7,442 nucleotides of DNA from the NCBI GenBank assembly GCA_937919295.1, contig CALFRX010000321.1:1-7442 (forward strand), written 5' to 3'. Under the pieces are notes generated by a model. The model was not told the DNA's origin, did not search any database, and saw nothing but the letters and a program-made list of their open reading frames with translations. Both the position numbers and the translations under genes were made by a program. This stretch comes from an uncultured Peptococcaceae bacterium. Its GTDB lineage: Bacteria > Bacillota > Dehalobacteriia > UBA7702. This document shows positions 1 to 6,642 of this stretch, piece by piece (position 1 is the first letter of the stretch; each line of letters begins with the position of its first letter).

Positions 1-140
1 CCACTGCCATGGCGGGGAAATGCCTGATGGCGACGGTATCAAGAGACGGCCGTCACTACCTGGCGGTGGTGTTGAACAGTTCCGACCGTTACGGCGACTG
101 CATCCGTATCATGGATTACGGATTTAACCGTTTTCAATGA
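1..140 (+). CDS. D-alanyl-D-alanine carboxypeptidase (peptidase S11), C-terminal fragment
   Basis: Only the last 45 codons are in the window; the first complete codon begins at base 3 and TGA ends at 140. The peptide starts TAMAGKCLMATVSRDGRHYL, continues AVVLNSSDRYGD and ends MDYGFNRFQ. This matches the end of the S11 (PBP5/DacA-like) catalytic domain: the small-residue/G-x-C-L-x-A-T strand just after the KTG motif, the AVVL strand, the (D/E)R(F/Y)xD segment and the terminal DYGF. In that family the enzyme works outside the membrane and trims the terminal D-Ala from peptidoglycan stem peptides. The protein stops right after DYGF, so the PBP5 C-terminal beta domain and amphipathic membrane anchor are absent. 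The catalytic SxxK, SxN and KTG motifs lie upstream of the window and cannot be checked. The gene converges with the minus-strand pair to its right. The family call is fairly secure; the paralogue cannot be decided. Confidence 0.85.
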   Translation, partial: TAMAGKCLMATVSRDGRHYLAVVLNSSDRYGDCIRIMDYGFNRFQ

Positions 141-190
141 TCATCTCCCGCTCCTTTTTTAAAATGATAAAATAATGATGATTTTAAAGC

Positions 191-236
191 AAAAAAACCT
201 CCGCAAAAAGGCCGCGTTTTAGCGCCCGGCGGTTTA
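191..236 (-). terminator. Rho-independent terminator of the minus-strand pair
   Basis: Read on the minus strand, AAACCGCCG (235-227) pairs with CGGAGGTTT (203-195) with one internal mismatch. The arms enclose a GC-rich inner loop and are followed by seven T (197-191). It lies about 90-135 bases beyond the stop codon of the deacetylase-like gene at 326, which suits termination of that unit. Confidence 0.7.
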
Positions 237-244
237 AAAACAGC

Positions 245-292
245 AATACCCTGAAACACAGTTTCTTGACACTGGGTTTCAGGGTATTTTTT
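245..292 (+). terminator. Strong hairpin terminator between convergent genes, probably bidirectional
   Basis: AATACCCTGAAAC (245-257) pairs perfectly with GTTTCAGGGTATT (276-288). A CAGT/ACTG pair (259-262 with 271-274) extends the stem past one A-G mismatch, leaving an 8-base loop. On the + strand the stem runs into TTTTTT (287-292), so it should end transcription from the carboxypeptidase gene 105 bases upstream. On the minus strand a run of five T follows four bases after the stem (240-236), so it may also act on the opposing unit. Confidence 0.85.
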
Positions 293-325
293 CGGTGATT
301 TTATTTCCGTTTTGTAAAAATCAAG

Positions 326-2185
326 CTATTTTAAAATCTTACGGGAAAACTCCCAGTTGGATATCGACTGGGTGATATTCAGGCGGTGGAGGGCGAAAAG
401 ATCGGATTCCGCGTAGATATAGCCGTCGTCCTTGATGAAAGCGCAGGAAAAACCGGCGTCTTTCACCGCTGCCGTAAGTACGTCGGAGGTCACGCCAAAG
501 GGATAGACAAAGAACGGCTTGATTTCTTCGCCAAGATTATCGCAAAGCGTCGTGATGGCCGCGGTGACATCTGTTTTGACCCGGGCCGCGTATTCCTCCT
601 CGGTTTCCTCCCGTTCCTCGTCCTCAAGATAGGCCGGCGCCGTCAGCACAGGAGCGTCCGCGCCCCAACGGTTGCCGTCGTAACTGATACAGCCGACTTC
701 AAAGGTGCCGCTGTCCTTCATCTCCGCCAATTGGCCAAAGGTCACCAGGGGGAAGCTGCTACTTTCGTCGAAGGCGGCGAGGTTTTCCTCGGCACCCTCC
801 TCCCCGTTATCAACGGCCTTCACAAGAGCGGAATAGTCCGCCACGGCTTTGACTTCCGGCACGATATTGGCCTTCATGCCGTATTCCTGCAAAATCGGAT
901 AAGCCAGCGTATAGCTGGTTTCATAACCATTGACAAAGAGGATGATCACGCTTTTTGCCGGAGGCATCACACCGGAATCCTGATAATCCAGGTACTCCGA
1001 AACCGTCAGCGTCGTATACCCCTTATCATGGAGATCCGCCATCTCTTTTTCAAACTGGGAAAGTTTGATTACGTAAGGATTATCATAATATTTGCCTGTC
1101 ACTTTTTTCTGCGTGTACTTGGTCGTTGTTTTTACCGTATTGCCGCTGCTATCCTTCGTTGTAGTCGTCGCGGGTTTGTCGGTATAATCATTATAATTCA
1201 CTGTTTTGGTGGTCGTTTTCGTACTGAGAACCTTCCCCGCGGCATCGGTCGTCGTCACGGTCTGGGTTTGTTCGGTGATTGTTTTAGAAACGTCGCTGTC
1301 ATTTTTTGCGAGATAGAAATAAGACAGCACGGGTACGCTCTCGGCGGCGGTGTATTCCCCTTCGATGGTCAGAGTTTTGGTATACGTTTTCGACCAGTTT
1401 CCTTTATAATCTTTGACGGCATAACCAACGTTAACCTCACCGCTTTCAAAATACCAGTCATCATAATTTTCCCATTTTTGATCGACGATCTCATACCCTT
1501 GAGGAGAAGCGTTTTCTGTCGTATAAACAATTTTTTCGCCGACGTGATACGTATCTTTATCCGTGGTAAAAGAGGCTGTCGGCACTTCTTCTTCGCCGTC
1601 GTCGGCGGGGAAAATATCGAGACGACCGCTGCTGTCGGTGTATTCGTAATCATAACCGATGGCGCTGAAAAACGTGGCTGCCGGCACATAGATGACGCCA
1701 TCCTTTTCATACACTTTCGCGGCAAGGGTTACTTTATGGAATAAGGAGACGCGCATCACATCGCTGCCCACCGTCAGCTTCACCCATTTGCCAATATCCC
1801 GGATCTTGCAGACACCGGTATCCTCGTTATATTTCAACGTACCGGACAAGGCGGTGAGGATGCCATCTAAGGGAAGATAACTGACACCGTCGGCGACGAT
1901 ATAATTACCCTCCATATCCGAAACCCCTGTCCCGTTGTGGATTTCATTGCTTTCGGCCATGAACCATACATGAAAGGGAGCATCGGGATTGCTTTTGGCC
2001 CCGGTTTCCTTGCTGTTGTCGGAAGAAAAGCCCACGATACCGATGACGACAACGACAGCCAAAACCACAAGGCTGATCACGATGGCGGCCAAGGAACCCA
2101 CCAGCACTTTGGGGTTTCTCGTTTTTTCCCCCTGGGGCAGGCGCCTTCTTTTTTCATAAGATCTGCGGTTGGAACGAAAATTCAT
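326..2185 (-). CDS. Membrane-anchored polysaccharide-deacetylase-fold protein, probable pseudoenzyme
   Basis: 619 residues from the ATG at 2185. An in-frame ATG exists at 2311, but it lies inside the upstream gene, whereas 2185 has AGAGG six bases before it. The N-terminus is basic and cytoplasmic (1-25), then one transmembrane helix (about 27-53). Residues 68-194 resemble a copper-amine-oxidase N-terminal-like wall domain, with two YLPL/YVPA-type repeats. Residues 202-276 look Ig/PKD-like. From 283 (VPVLSYFYL) to the end is a polysaccharide-deacetylase (NodB, PF01522) fold, with FEKEMADLHDKGY, KSVIILFVNGYETSYTLAYP and late YPFG (561-564) and HRLNI (600-604) segments. The active enzyme's TFDDG is LFVNG (416-420), and the GSHTYDLH-type motif reads GCISYDGN (498-505). 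The catalytic Asp, metal Asp and both metal His are therefore missing. A Thr-rich insert (301-361) sits early in the fold. The gene follows the DUF815 ATPase by 47 bases, probably in one transcript. I infer an extracytoplasmic glycan-binding or structural role rather than deacetylation. The fold call is solid; the function is unknown. Confidence 0.85.
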   Translation of the reverse strand: MNFRSNRRSYEKRRRLPQGEKTRNPKVLVGSLAAIVISLVVLAVVVVIGIVGFSSDNSKETGAKSNPDAPFHVWFMAESNEIHNGTGVSDMEGNYIVADGVSYLPLDGILTALSGTLKYNEDTGVCKIRDIGKWVKLTVGSDVMRVSLFHKVTLAAKVYEKDGVIYVPAATFFSAIGYDYEYTDSSGRLDIFPADDGEEEVPTASFTTDKDTYHVGEKIVYTTENASPQGYEIVDQKWENYDDWYFESGEVNVGYAVKDYKGNWSKTYTKTLTIEGEYTAAESVPVLSYFYLAKNDSDVSKTITEQTQTVTTTDAAGKVLSTKTTTKTVNYNDYTDKPATTTTKDSSGNTVKTTTKYTQKKVTGKYYDNPYVIKLSQFEKEMADLHDKGYTTLTVSEYLDYQDSGVMPPAKSVIILFVNGYETSYTLAYPILQEYGMKANIVPEVKAVADYSALVKAVDNGEEGAEENLAAFDESSSFPLVTFGQLAEMKDSGTFEVGCISYDGNRWGADAPVLTAPAYLEDEEREETEEEYAARVKTDVTAAITTLCDNLGEEIKPFFVYPFGVTSDVLTAAVKDAGFSCAFIKDDGYIYAESDLFALHRLNITQSISNWEFSRKILK

Positions 2186-2191
2186 TTTAAA

Positions 2192-2196
2192 CCTCT
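2192..2196 (-). promoter_or_regulatory. Ribosome binding site fixing the 2185 start
   Basis: The minus strand reads AGAGG, then TTTAAA, then ATG. The six-base spacing is ideal, and this is the only good Shine-Dalgarno sequence near any candidate start of the deacetylase-like gene. It supports the shorter protein that does not overlap the ATPase gene. Confidence 0.75.
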
Positions 2197-2232
2197 TTTT
2201 GCTTTTCTCTTCTTTACGGTGAACACCTATAT

Positions 2233-3423
2233 TTAAGACAGTCTTGTTTCTAAATCGTTCACGAACTGAACGGCGCTTCGGCCGGAACGGCCATGCTGCC
2301 ATTTTTCCCACTGCAACGCCGCGTTTTTCAGGGTTTCCCTGTCGATGGCGAGGCCGCGGCGGACGGCGACATCGTAAACGATGTCCAAAAAACCTTCCTG
2401 ATCAGGACTGAGGAAGGCCACGGTCAAGCCGAACCGGGAGGAAAGAGAGAGCTTCTCATCCCGGGATTCTCTGACGTTGACATCTTCCCCGGCGCGCTCA
2501 TGCCAATACTCCTTGAGCAGATGGCGGCGGTTGGAGGTGGCGTAGATCAGCAGATTATCCGGCTGACGGTAAAGGCTGCCTTCTAAAATACGCTTGAATT
2601 CCCTGTATTCCGAGGCTTCGTTATCAAAGGAAAGGTCGTCGATGAAGACAATAAATTTCAGCCCCGCCTTAGGGACAAAAGCGACGATTTCTCCCAGAGT
2701 CATGATATCGGACTTGTCCAGCTCGATGAGGCGCAGCCCCTGTTGAAAAAACAGCGTACCCAAGGCCTTGACCATCGACGATTTACCGGTTCCGCGCTCT
2801 CCGTAAAGAAGAGCGTTATTACAGCGCTTGCCCTCAAGGAAAGCCGCGGTATTGCGGATCAGCGCTGCTTTCTGATCTGCACAGCCGATCAGCTGTTCCA
2901 TGGTAACAAGGTCGGGATCGGTCACCGTTTCCAGTCCGCCGCGCCAGCGGAAAAAAGGCGTAAAAGCGAAGTCTCCGTAACCGCGGCGGCGGTAAAATTC
3001 CATCAGATGGTCGAAAAAAGCGGCTTGATTTTTACTTTTGATATCCTCCAAAAGCACCGCCTCTTCCCGGCAAGGCGCTTTCACCCGAGAGGGCGCGTAA
3101 TCACCAAAGACACCGTCGATCTCCTGCCACGGGTAAATCAGGGCGAAGAACTGCTCCGTCTCCTCTTTTGCCATTTGGTAAAGGCTGCTTTTTGCTGTTA
3201 ATCCCTTTAACACGCCGCGGCTGAAGAGATGATCGCCCAAAAGCAGGCGCAGGGCGTAGCGCAGCCGCAAATTTCCGGCGATGCCCTCCGTCTCCGCCCA
3301 CTGTACCAAAAAGGCCAGCAGTTCTCTGTTGTCCGCGTCCTGCCTTACACCGCCGAAAACAGGATCTTTGCAGATTTCCCGATAAATGATAAATTTGGTA
3401 AATCCGTGTTCTTGATATTCCAT
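2233..3423 (-). CDS. DUF815-family AAA+ ATPase
   Basis: 396 residues, ATG at 3423 with AGGA six bases upstream. The N-terminal 165 residues are mostly helical and poorly conserved. The C-terminal half is a P-loop ATPase of the DUF815 (PF05673) type, beginning at the characteristic LVTMEQLIGCADQK (172-185). Walker A is GERGTGKSS (208-216), Walker B is FIVFIDDL (257-264, acidic pair 262-263), sensor 1 is ATSNRRH (295-301), a candidate arginine finger is in SSRFG (328-332), and a sensor-2-like Arg lies in GRSGRSA (378-384). All the motifs needed for ATP hydrolysis are present, and the length is close to what is usual for the family. There is no signal peptide or transmembrane segment, so it is cytoplasmic. 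The biochemical role of DUF815 proteins is, to my knowledge, not established. Here it is first of two genes with the membrane pseudo-deacetylase, and a candidate promoter lies at 3491-3519. Confidence 0.88.
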   Translation of the reverse strand: MEYQEHGFTKFIIYREICKDPVFGGVRQDADNRELLAFLVQWAETEGIAGNLRLRYALRLLLGDHLFSRGVLKGLTAKSSLYQMAKEETEQFFALIYPWQEIDGVFGDYAPSRVKAPCREEAVLLEDIKSKNQAAFFDHLMEFYRRRGYGDFAFTPFFRWRGGLETVTDPDLVTMEQLIGCADQKAALIRNTAAFLEGKRCNNALLYGERGTGKSSMVKALGTLFFQQGLRLIELDKSDIMTLGEIVAFVPKAGLKFIVFIDDLSFDNEASEYREFKRILEGSLYRQPDNLLIYATSNRRHLLKEYWHERAGEDVNVRESRDEKLSLSSRFGLTVAFLSPDQEGFLDIVYDVAVRRGLAIDRETLKNAALQWEKWQHGRSGRSAVQFVNDLETRLS

Positions 3424-3490
3424 GGCGATTCCTGCTGATCTCTTATTTTACAAGGAAAAACTCCCAAAAAATACAAACTACTCCTTTTGT

Positions 3491-3519
3491 ATTTTAACAC
3501 AAACAGCTAAAAAAACCAA
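3491..3519 (-). promoter_or_regulatory. Candidate sigma-A promoter for the ATPase/pseudo-deacetylase unit
   Basis: On the minus strand TTGGTT (3519-3514) is separated by 17 bases from TAAAAT (3496-3491). TG stands one base before the -10 box (TGTTAAAAT), which makes it an extended -10. The expected start is near 3484, giving a leader of about 60 bases before the ATG at 3423. A second, weaker TGTAAAAT lies closer to the gene. This is by eye only. Confidence 0.5.
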
Positions 3520-3741
3520 CCGCAAATTTAGCGAACCGAAGAATTTTTTTCGCCCTTCCCCAACACTGACGTTAAAGGAGAGCAGGGGAAAGATGCGACG
3601 CGGCCTCGCCTTGGCGCGTAAAACAAAAACATTTTTCAGCCGCCGCTGGCTTTGCGCCTTGGGACAAGAAGCAAAGGGCGAAAACCATTGCTTTCCCCAA
3701 TTGGGACAAATTCTTTTGCGGCTTTTATTTTCAGCAAAATA

Positions 3742-3750
3742 TGGTATAAT
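3742..3750 (+). promoter_or_regulatory. Extended -10 promoter of the aminopeptidase operon
   Basis: TGGTATAAT gives a perfect TATAAT (3745-3750) with the TGn extension. No good -35 hexamer sits 17 bases upstream (CTTTTA at 3722-3727), as is common for extended -10 promoters. Transcription would start near 3757, leaving a leader of about 32 bases with a strong GGAGG at 3779-3783. Confidence 0.7.
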
Positions 3751-3788
3751 AAGTAACAAATATTCTATCTTTTAATACGGAGGCAAAA

Positions 3789-4892
3789 ATGAAAGATCTC
3801 AGAATCCAGAAATTAGCAGAGCTCTTGATTCAATATTCCACCCACATCCAGCCCGGAGAGAAAGTGCTGATCGAAACCATCGGCGAAGCCGACGATCTTT
3901 GCAAGGCGATCATTGAGGAAACGTATAAAGCCGGCGGCATTCCCTTCGTCAACGTGGAAAACCCCGTTTTAAACGCCGCCGTGGTAAAAGAGGCGTCAAA
4001 GGAGTTTTTCACCACCCAGCGAAAATGGGAAGAACTGCGCATGAAGGAAATGGACGCCTACATCGGCGTGCGGGCCGGCAAGAATACTTATACAATGAAG
4101 AGCGTTCCCAGCAAACAGCATGAAATGCAAAGCACCCTTTTATGGGAACCGGTTCACGGCCAGATTCGCGTCAACAAAACAAAATGGGTTATTCTGCGCT
4201 ATCCCAACGACTCCATGGCGCAAATGGCGGAAATGCCCACCGAGGACTTCGAAGATTATTTCTTCAATGTCTGCACCGTCGATTACCGCAAGATGAGCAA
4301 AGCCATGGACCCGCTGGTAAAATTGATGGAAAGAACCGACAAAGTCCGCATCAAAGGGCCCGGCACCGATTTAAGCTTCTCCATAAAAGATATCCCGGTG
4401 ATCAAATGCTCCGGCGAGAAGAACATTCCCGATGGCGAGGTTTATACCGCGCCGGTCAAAGACAGCGTCAACGGCGTGATCCGCTACAATACACCCTCCC
4501 CTTACGACGGTTTTGTTTTCAAAGACATGGAACTCACCTTCGAACACGGCAAAATCGTCAAAGCCGTTGCCAATGATACCAAACGCTGCAACGCCATTTT
4601 CGATACCGATGAAGGCGCGCGTTATGTCGGCGAGTTTTCCTTCGGCTTAAATCCCCAGATTCACAACGCCATGGGGGATATTCTCTTTGACGAAAAAATC
4701 GCCGGTTCCATCCACTTCACTCCCGGCGCCTCCTACGATGACGCCTTTAACGGCAATAAAAGTGCCGTACACTGGGATCTCGTATTGATCCAAACCCCCG
4801 CCTACGGCGGCGGTGAAATTTGGCTCGACGACGTTCTTGTCCGCAAAGACGGCCTATTCGTCATCGACGAGCTGAAAGGGCTAAACCCCTAA
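3789..4892 (+). CDS. M29-family metallo-aminopeptidase
   Basis: 367 residues; ATG preceded by GGAGG at a five-base spacing. The protein matches the M29 (thermophilic aminopeptidase, AmpS/AmpT/PepS) family. These are cytoplasmic dimetal enzymes that remove N-terminal residues from peptides, usually with Co2+ or Zn2+. The N-terminal domain (about 1-180) has the family opening of a short helix and QPGEKVLIE. The catalytic part shows the ligands in the expected order: Glu217 in IPDGEVYTAP, Glu282 in GEFSFGLNP, His309 in GSIHFTPGASY with Tyr316 seven residues on, and the HxD pair His328/Asp330 in SAVHWDL. All expected catalytic residues are present, so it should be active. It is somewhat shorter than the roughly 410-residue founding members, with a tighter stretch between His309 and His328. 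It lies 32 bases before the nucleoside kinase gene, probably in the same transcript. Substrate preference cannot be read from sequence. Confidence 0.9.
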   Translation: MKDLRIQKLAELLIQYSTHIQPGEKVLIETIGEADDLCKAIIEETYKAGGIPFVNVENPVLNAAVVKEASKEFFTTQRKWEELRMKEMDAYIGVRAGKNTYTMKSVPSKQHEMQSTLLWEPVHGQIRVNKTKWVILRYPNDSMAQMAEMPTEDFEDYFFNVCTVDYRKMSKAMDPLVKLMERTDKVRIKGPGTDLSFSIKDIPVIKCSGEKNIPDGEVYTAPVKDSVNGVIRYNTPSPYDGFVFKDMELTFEHGKIVKAVANDTKRCNAIFDTDEGARYVGEFSFGLNPQIHNAMGDILFDEKIAGSIHFTPGASYDDAFNGNKSAVHWDLVLIQTPAYGGGEIWLDDVLVRKDGLFVIDELKGLNP

Positions 4893-4924
4893 TTTCTCAC
4901 GGATCGGAGAAAGGATGATGTGAA
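4893..4924 (+). promoter_or_regulatory. Short spacer with a small hairpin over the kinase ribosome binding site
   Basis: TTTCTC (4894-4899) can pair with GAGAAA (4907-4912) around an eight-base loop. The 3' arm touches the AAAGGA Shine-Dalgarno sequence (4910-4915) of the kinase gene. The stem is short, so any effect on translation would be modest. No promoter or terminator is seen here, which favours cotranscription with the aminopeptidase gene. Confidence 0.3.
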
Positions 4925-6586
4925 ATGAAGAAAGAAAGCACCGTGAATATCACCATCGAAGGCAAGGTGCACACCTTTCCCTACGGTATTCAGCTGGAAA
5001 AAGTCTTAGCCTCCTTCGGTCAGCAGGAGATCCCCATCGTCGGCGCGCTGATCAACGGTTATGTCCGGGCACTTTACTACACCATTATCATTGACTGTAC
5101 CTTGAGCTGGATTGATCTCACCTCCAATTTGGGGCGTACGATCTACCGGAACAGCCAGCGGCTGATGCTTTTATCCGCCCACAACAACGTATTTCCGGAA
5201 CGCAGGCTTTATATCAAGCATTCCCTGGGCGACGGCACTTACTGCGAAAGCCGCGGCTCCCTTCGTTTTAATGATAAGATGCTGGCGGCCTTAAAAGAGG
5301 AGATCAGCCGTTTGATTCGGGAAAGAGTTCCCATCGACCGCAGAGCCATCTTTACCGAAGATGCCAAAGCCCTCTACCAAAAGCGGGGCGACTGCATTCA
5401 ATCGGAATTGCTCTCCGCTTCCAGCAAAGATAATTTCGGCTTTTACGAGGTGGATAAAACAGTGGAGGCCTTCCACGGCGCCGTGGTCAGCAACTGCGCC
5501 AATGTGCCGATTTTTGACCTAACCCCCTTCGATCAGGGTTTCATTTTGCGGGCCCCCACGGCCAACGCCCCGAACCGCATCGAACCGAGCCTTTCCATTC
5601 TGCATATCGGTACCCTTTTCAACCGTTTTGACCGCTGGACGGAATCGCTGAAGGTCAGCACCATCGGTGAACTGAACCACGCCATCCGCCACGGCAACGC
5701 CCCCCGCGTCATTGAAATGACGGAAATGATGCAAACCCAAAATATCTTTGAAATCGGCCAGGAAATCATCGGCGACATCGAAAATATACGGGTAGTCCTC
5801 ATCGCCGGCCCGTCTTCCTCGGGGAAAACCACGTTCTCCCACAAATTCAGCGTCTTCTTTCAGATCAACGGCATCGAGCCGGTGACCCTGGGTATGGACG
5901 ATTACTTCGTTGACCGGGATAAAACCCCCGTGGATGAATACGGCAATTATGATTTCGAATCCATCAACTGCATTGATCTGCAGCGCTTTGATAACGACAT
6001 CGACGCCTTAATCAACGGCAAAACCATTGAAGCGCCGATCTTCGATTTTGTCAAAGGACGGCGTAAAATGGAAACCCGCACCATGCAGATGAAGAAGAAC
6101 CAGATCCTGGTCATCGAAGGCATCCATTGCCTCAATGAGCGGATCGCCGCCTCCATTCCCGCCATCAACAAACGGCGCATCTTTATGAGCGCTTTGACCC
6201 AGCTCAATATCGATCGCTACAACCCCATTTCCAGTACCGACAATCGCCTGATCCGCCGTATCACCAGAGATAAAGCCACCCGAAACACCTCGCCGGCGGA
6301 AACGATCATGCGCTGGGAATCGGTGCAGCGGGGCGAAAATATCAATATTTATCCCTTCCAGGAAAACGCGGATTTCTTCTGCAATACCTCCCTCATTTAT
6401 GAAATGGCGGTTTTAAAACCCTTTATCGAGCCGGAGCTGAGAAAAATCACCACGGATCAAAAAGCCTATAACGAGGCAAAACGGATTCTCTCCATCCTCG
6501 ATTTCATGCTGCCCATCGACGCCGCCCTCGTCCCACCCAATTCCCTGTTAAGGGAATTCATCGGCGGTTCGGCCTTTGCCGAATAA
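4925..6586 (+). CDS. Nucleoside kinase (uridine-kinase-like) with TGS and degenerate ThrRS-editing-like N-terminus
   Basis: 553 residues; ATG at 4925, with AAAGGA nine bases upstream. Two ATGs just before it are out of frame and stop at once. Residues 5-65 form a TGS domain (VNITIEGKVHTFPYG, IVGALINGYV). Residues about 66-215 recall the second N-terminal domain of threonyl-tRNA synthetase (KHSLGDGTYCES at 98-109, FDQGFILRAP at 202-211), but the HxxxH zinc/editing motif is not there (RNSQRLML at 75-82). The C-terminal half is a P-loop kinase of the uridine kinase/phosphoribulokinase group: Walker A GPSSSGKTT (295-303), DDYF (325-328), the YDFES substrate-side segment (342-346), ILVIEGIH (394-401) and an Arg-rich lid RLIRRITRDKATRN (441-454). 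Domain order and length fit the known bacterial TGS-nucleoside kinase family. The likely reaction is NTP-dependent phosphorylation of a nucleoside for salvage; the exact substrate is unknown. It is the second gene after the M29 aminopeptidase and is followed by a strong terminator. Confidence 0.88.
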   Translation: MKKESTVNITIEGKVHTFPYGIQLEKVLASFGQQEIPIVGALINGYVRALYYTIIIDCTLSWIDLTSNLGRTIYRNSQRLMLLSAHNNVFPERRLYIKHSLGDGTYCESRGSLRFNDKMLAALKEEISRLIRERVPIDRRAIFTEDAKALYQKRGDCIQSELLSASSKDNFGFYEVDKTVEAFHGAVVSNCANVPIFDLTPFDQGFILRAPTANAPNRIEPSLSILHIGTLFNRFDRWTESLKVSTIGELNHAIRHGNAPRVIEMTEMMQTQNIFEIGQEIIGDIENIRVVLIAGPSSSGKTTFSHKFSVFFQINGIEPVTLGMDDYFVDRDKTPVDEYGNYDFESINCIDLQRFDNDIDALINGKTIEAPIFDFVKGRRKMETRTMQMKKNQILVIEGIHCLNERIAASIPAINKRRIFMSALTQLNIDRYNPISSTDNRLIRRITRDKATRNTSPAETIMRWESVQRGENINIYPFQENADFFCNTSLIYEMAVLKPFIEPELRKITTDQKAYNEAKRILSILDFMLPIDAALVPPNSLLREFIGGSAFAE

Positions 6587-6642
6587 ATAATTCAATATAA
6601 AAGAACAAGCCAAAGTGATCCTATTGATCTCAGCCTGTAAAC

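Larger units (their letters stand above)
3424..3788. other. Divergent intergenic region with a GC-richer island bounded by inverted repeats
   Basis: This 365-base spacer separates the minus-strand pair from the + strand aminopeptidase operon. Outer parts are AT-rich and carry one promoter for each direction. The centre is GC-richer. TTTTCGCCCTT (3547-3557) is the exact inverse of AAGGGCGAAAA (3674-3684), and CCCAA (3559-3563) pairs with TTGGG (3659-3663) just inside. Smaller stems are possible within, such as ACGCG/CGCGT around 3600-3620. TTGGGACAA occurs twice (3659-3667, 3701-3709), the second overlapping the palindrome CCCAATTGGG (3696-3705). Open frames crossing the spacer on both strands lack ribosome binding sites and recognisable sequence. 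I cannot tell whether the island is an RNA gene, a regulatory region or a dispersed repeat. Confidence 0.5.

Noticed and set aside
386..1744. Long open frame (452 codons) on the + strand antisense to the deacetylase-like gene
   Set aside because: The translation is rich in Ile, Phe, Arg and His with no recognisable motif, there is no ribosome binding site, and it lies entirely opposite a well-supported gene. It is a compositional shadow.
2186..2311. Longer N-terminus (42 extra residues) for the deacetylase-like gene
   Set aside because: It would overlap the ATPase gene by 79 bases. No Shine-Dalgarno sequence was noted for it, whereas the ATG at 2185 has AGAGG at six-base spacing followed by a normal basic tail and membrane helix.
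3540..3712. Known small RNAs (6S, SRP RNA, tmRNA, RNase P) as the identity of the GC island
   Set aside because: I could not find the conserved sequence elements of SRP RNA, tmRNA or RNase P. A 6S-like long stem is conceivable but the sequence gives no specific support.
3422..3775. 117-codon + strand frame and a 93-codon minus-strand frame across the divergent spacer
   Set aside because: Neither has a ribosome binding site or familiar sequence. The + frame runs through the promoter and leader of the aminopeptidase gene, and composition shifts sharply inside it.
4142..4576. 144-codon + strand frame inside the aminopeptidase gene
   Set aside because: It is in another frame of a gene with all its catalytic residues in place; the translation is Arg/Gln/His-rich without motifs.
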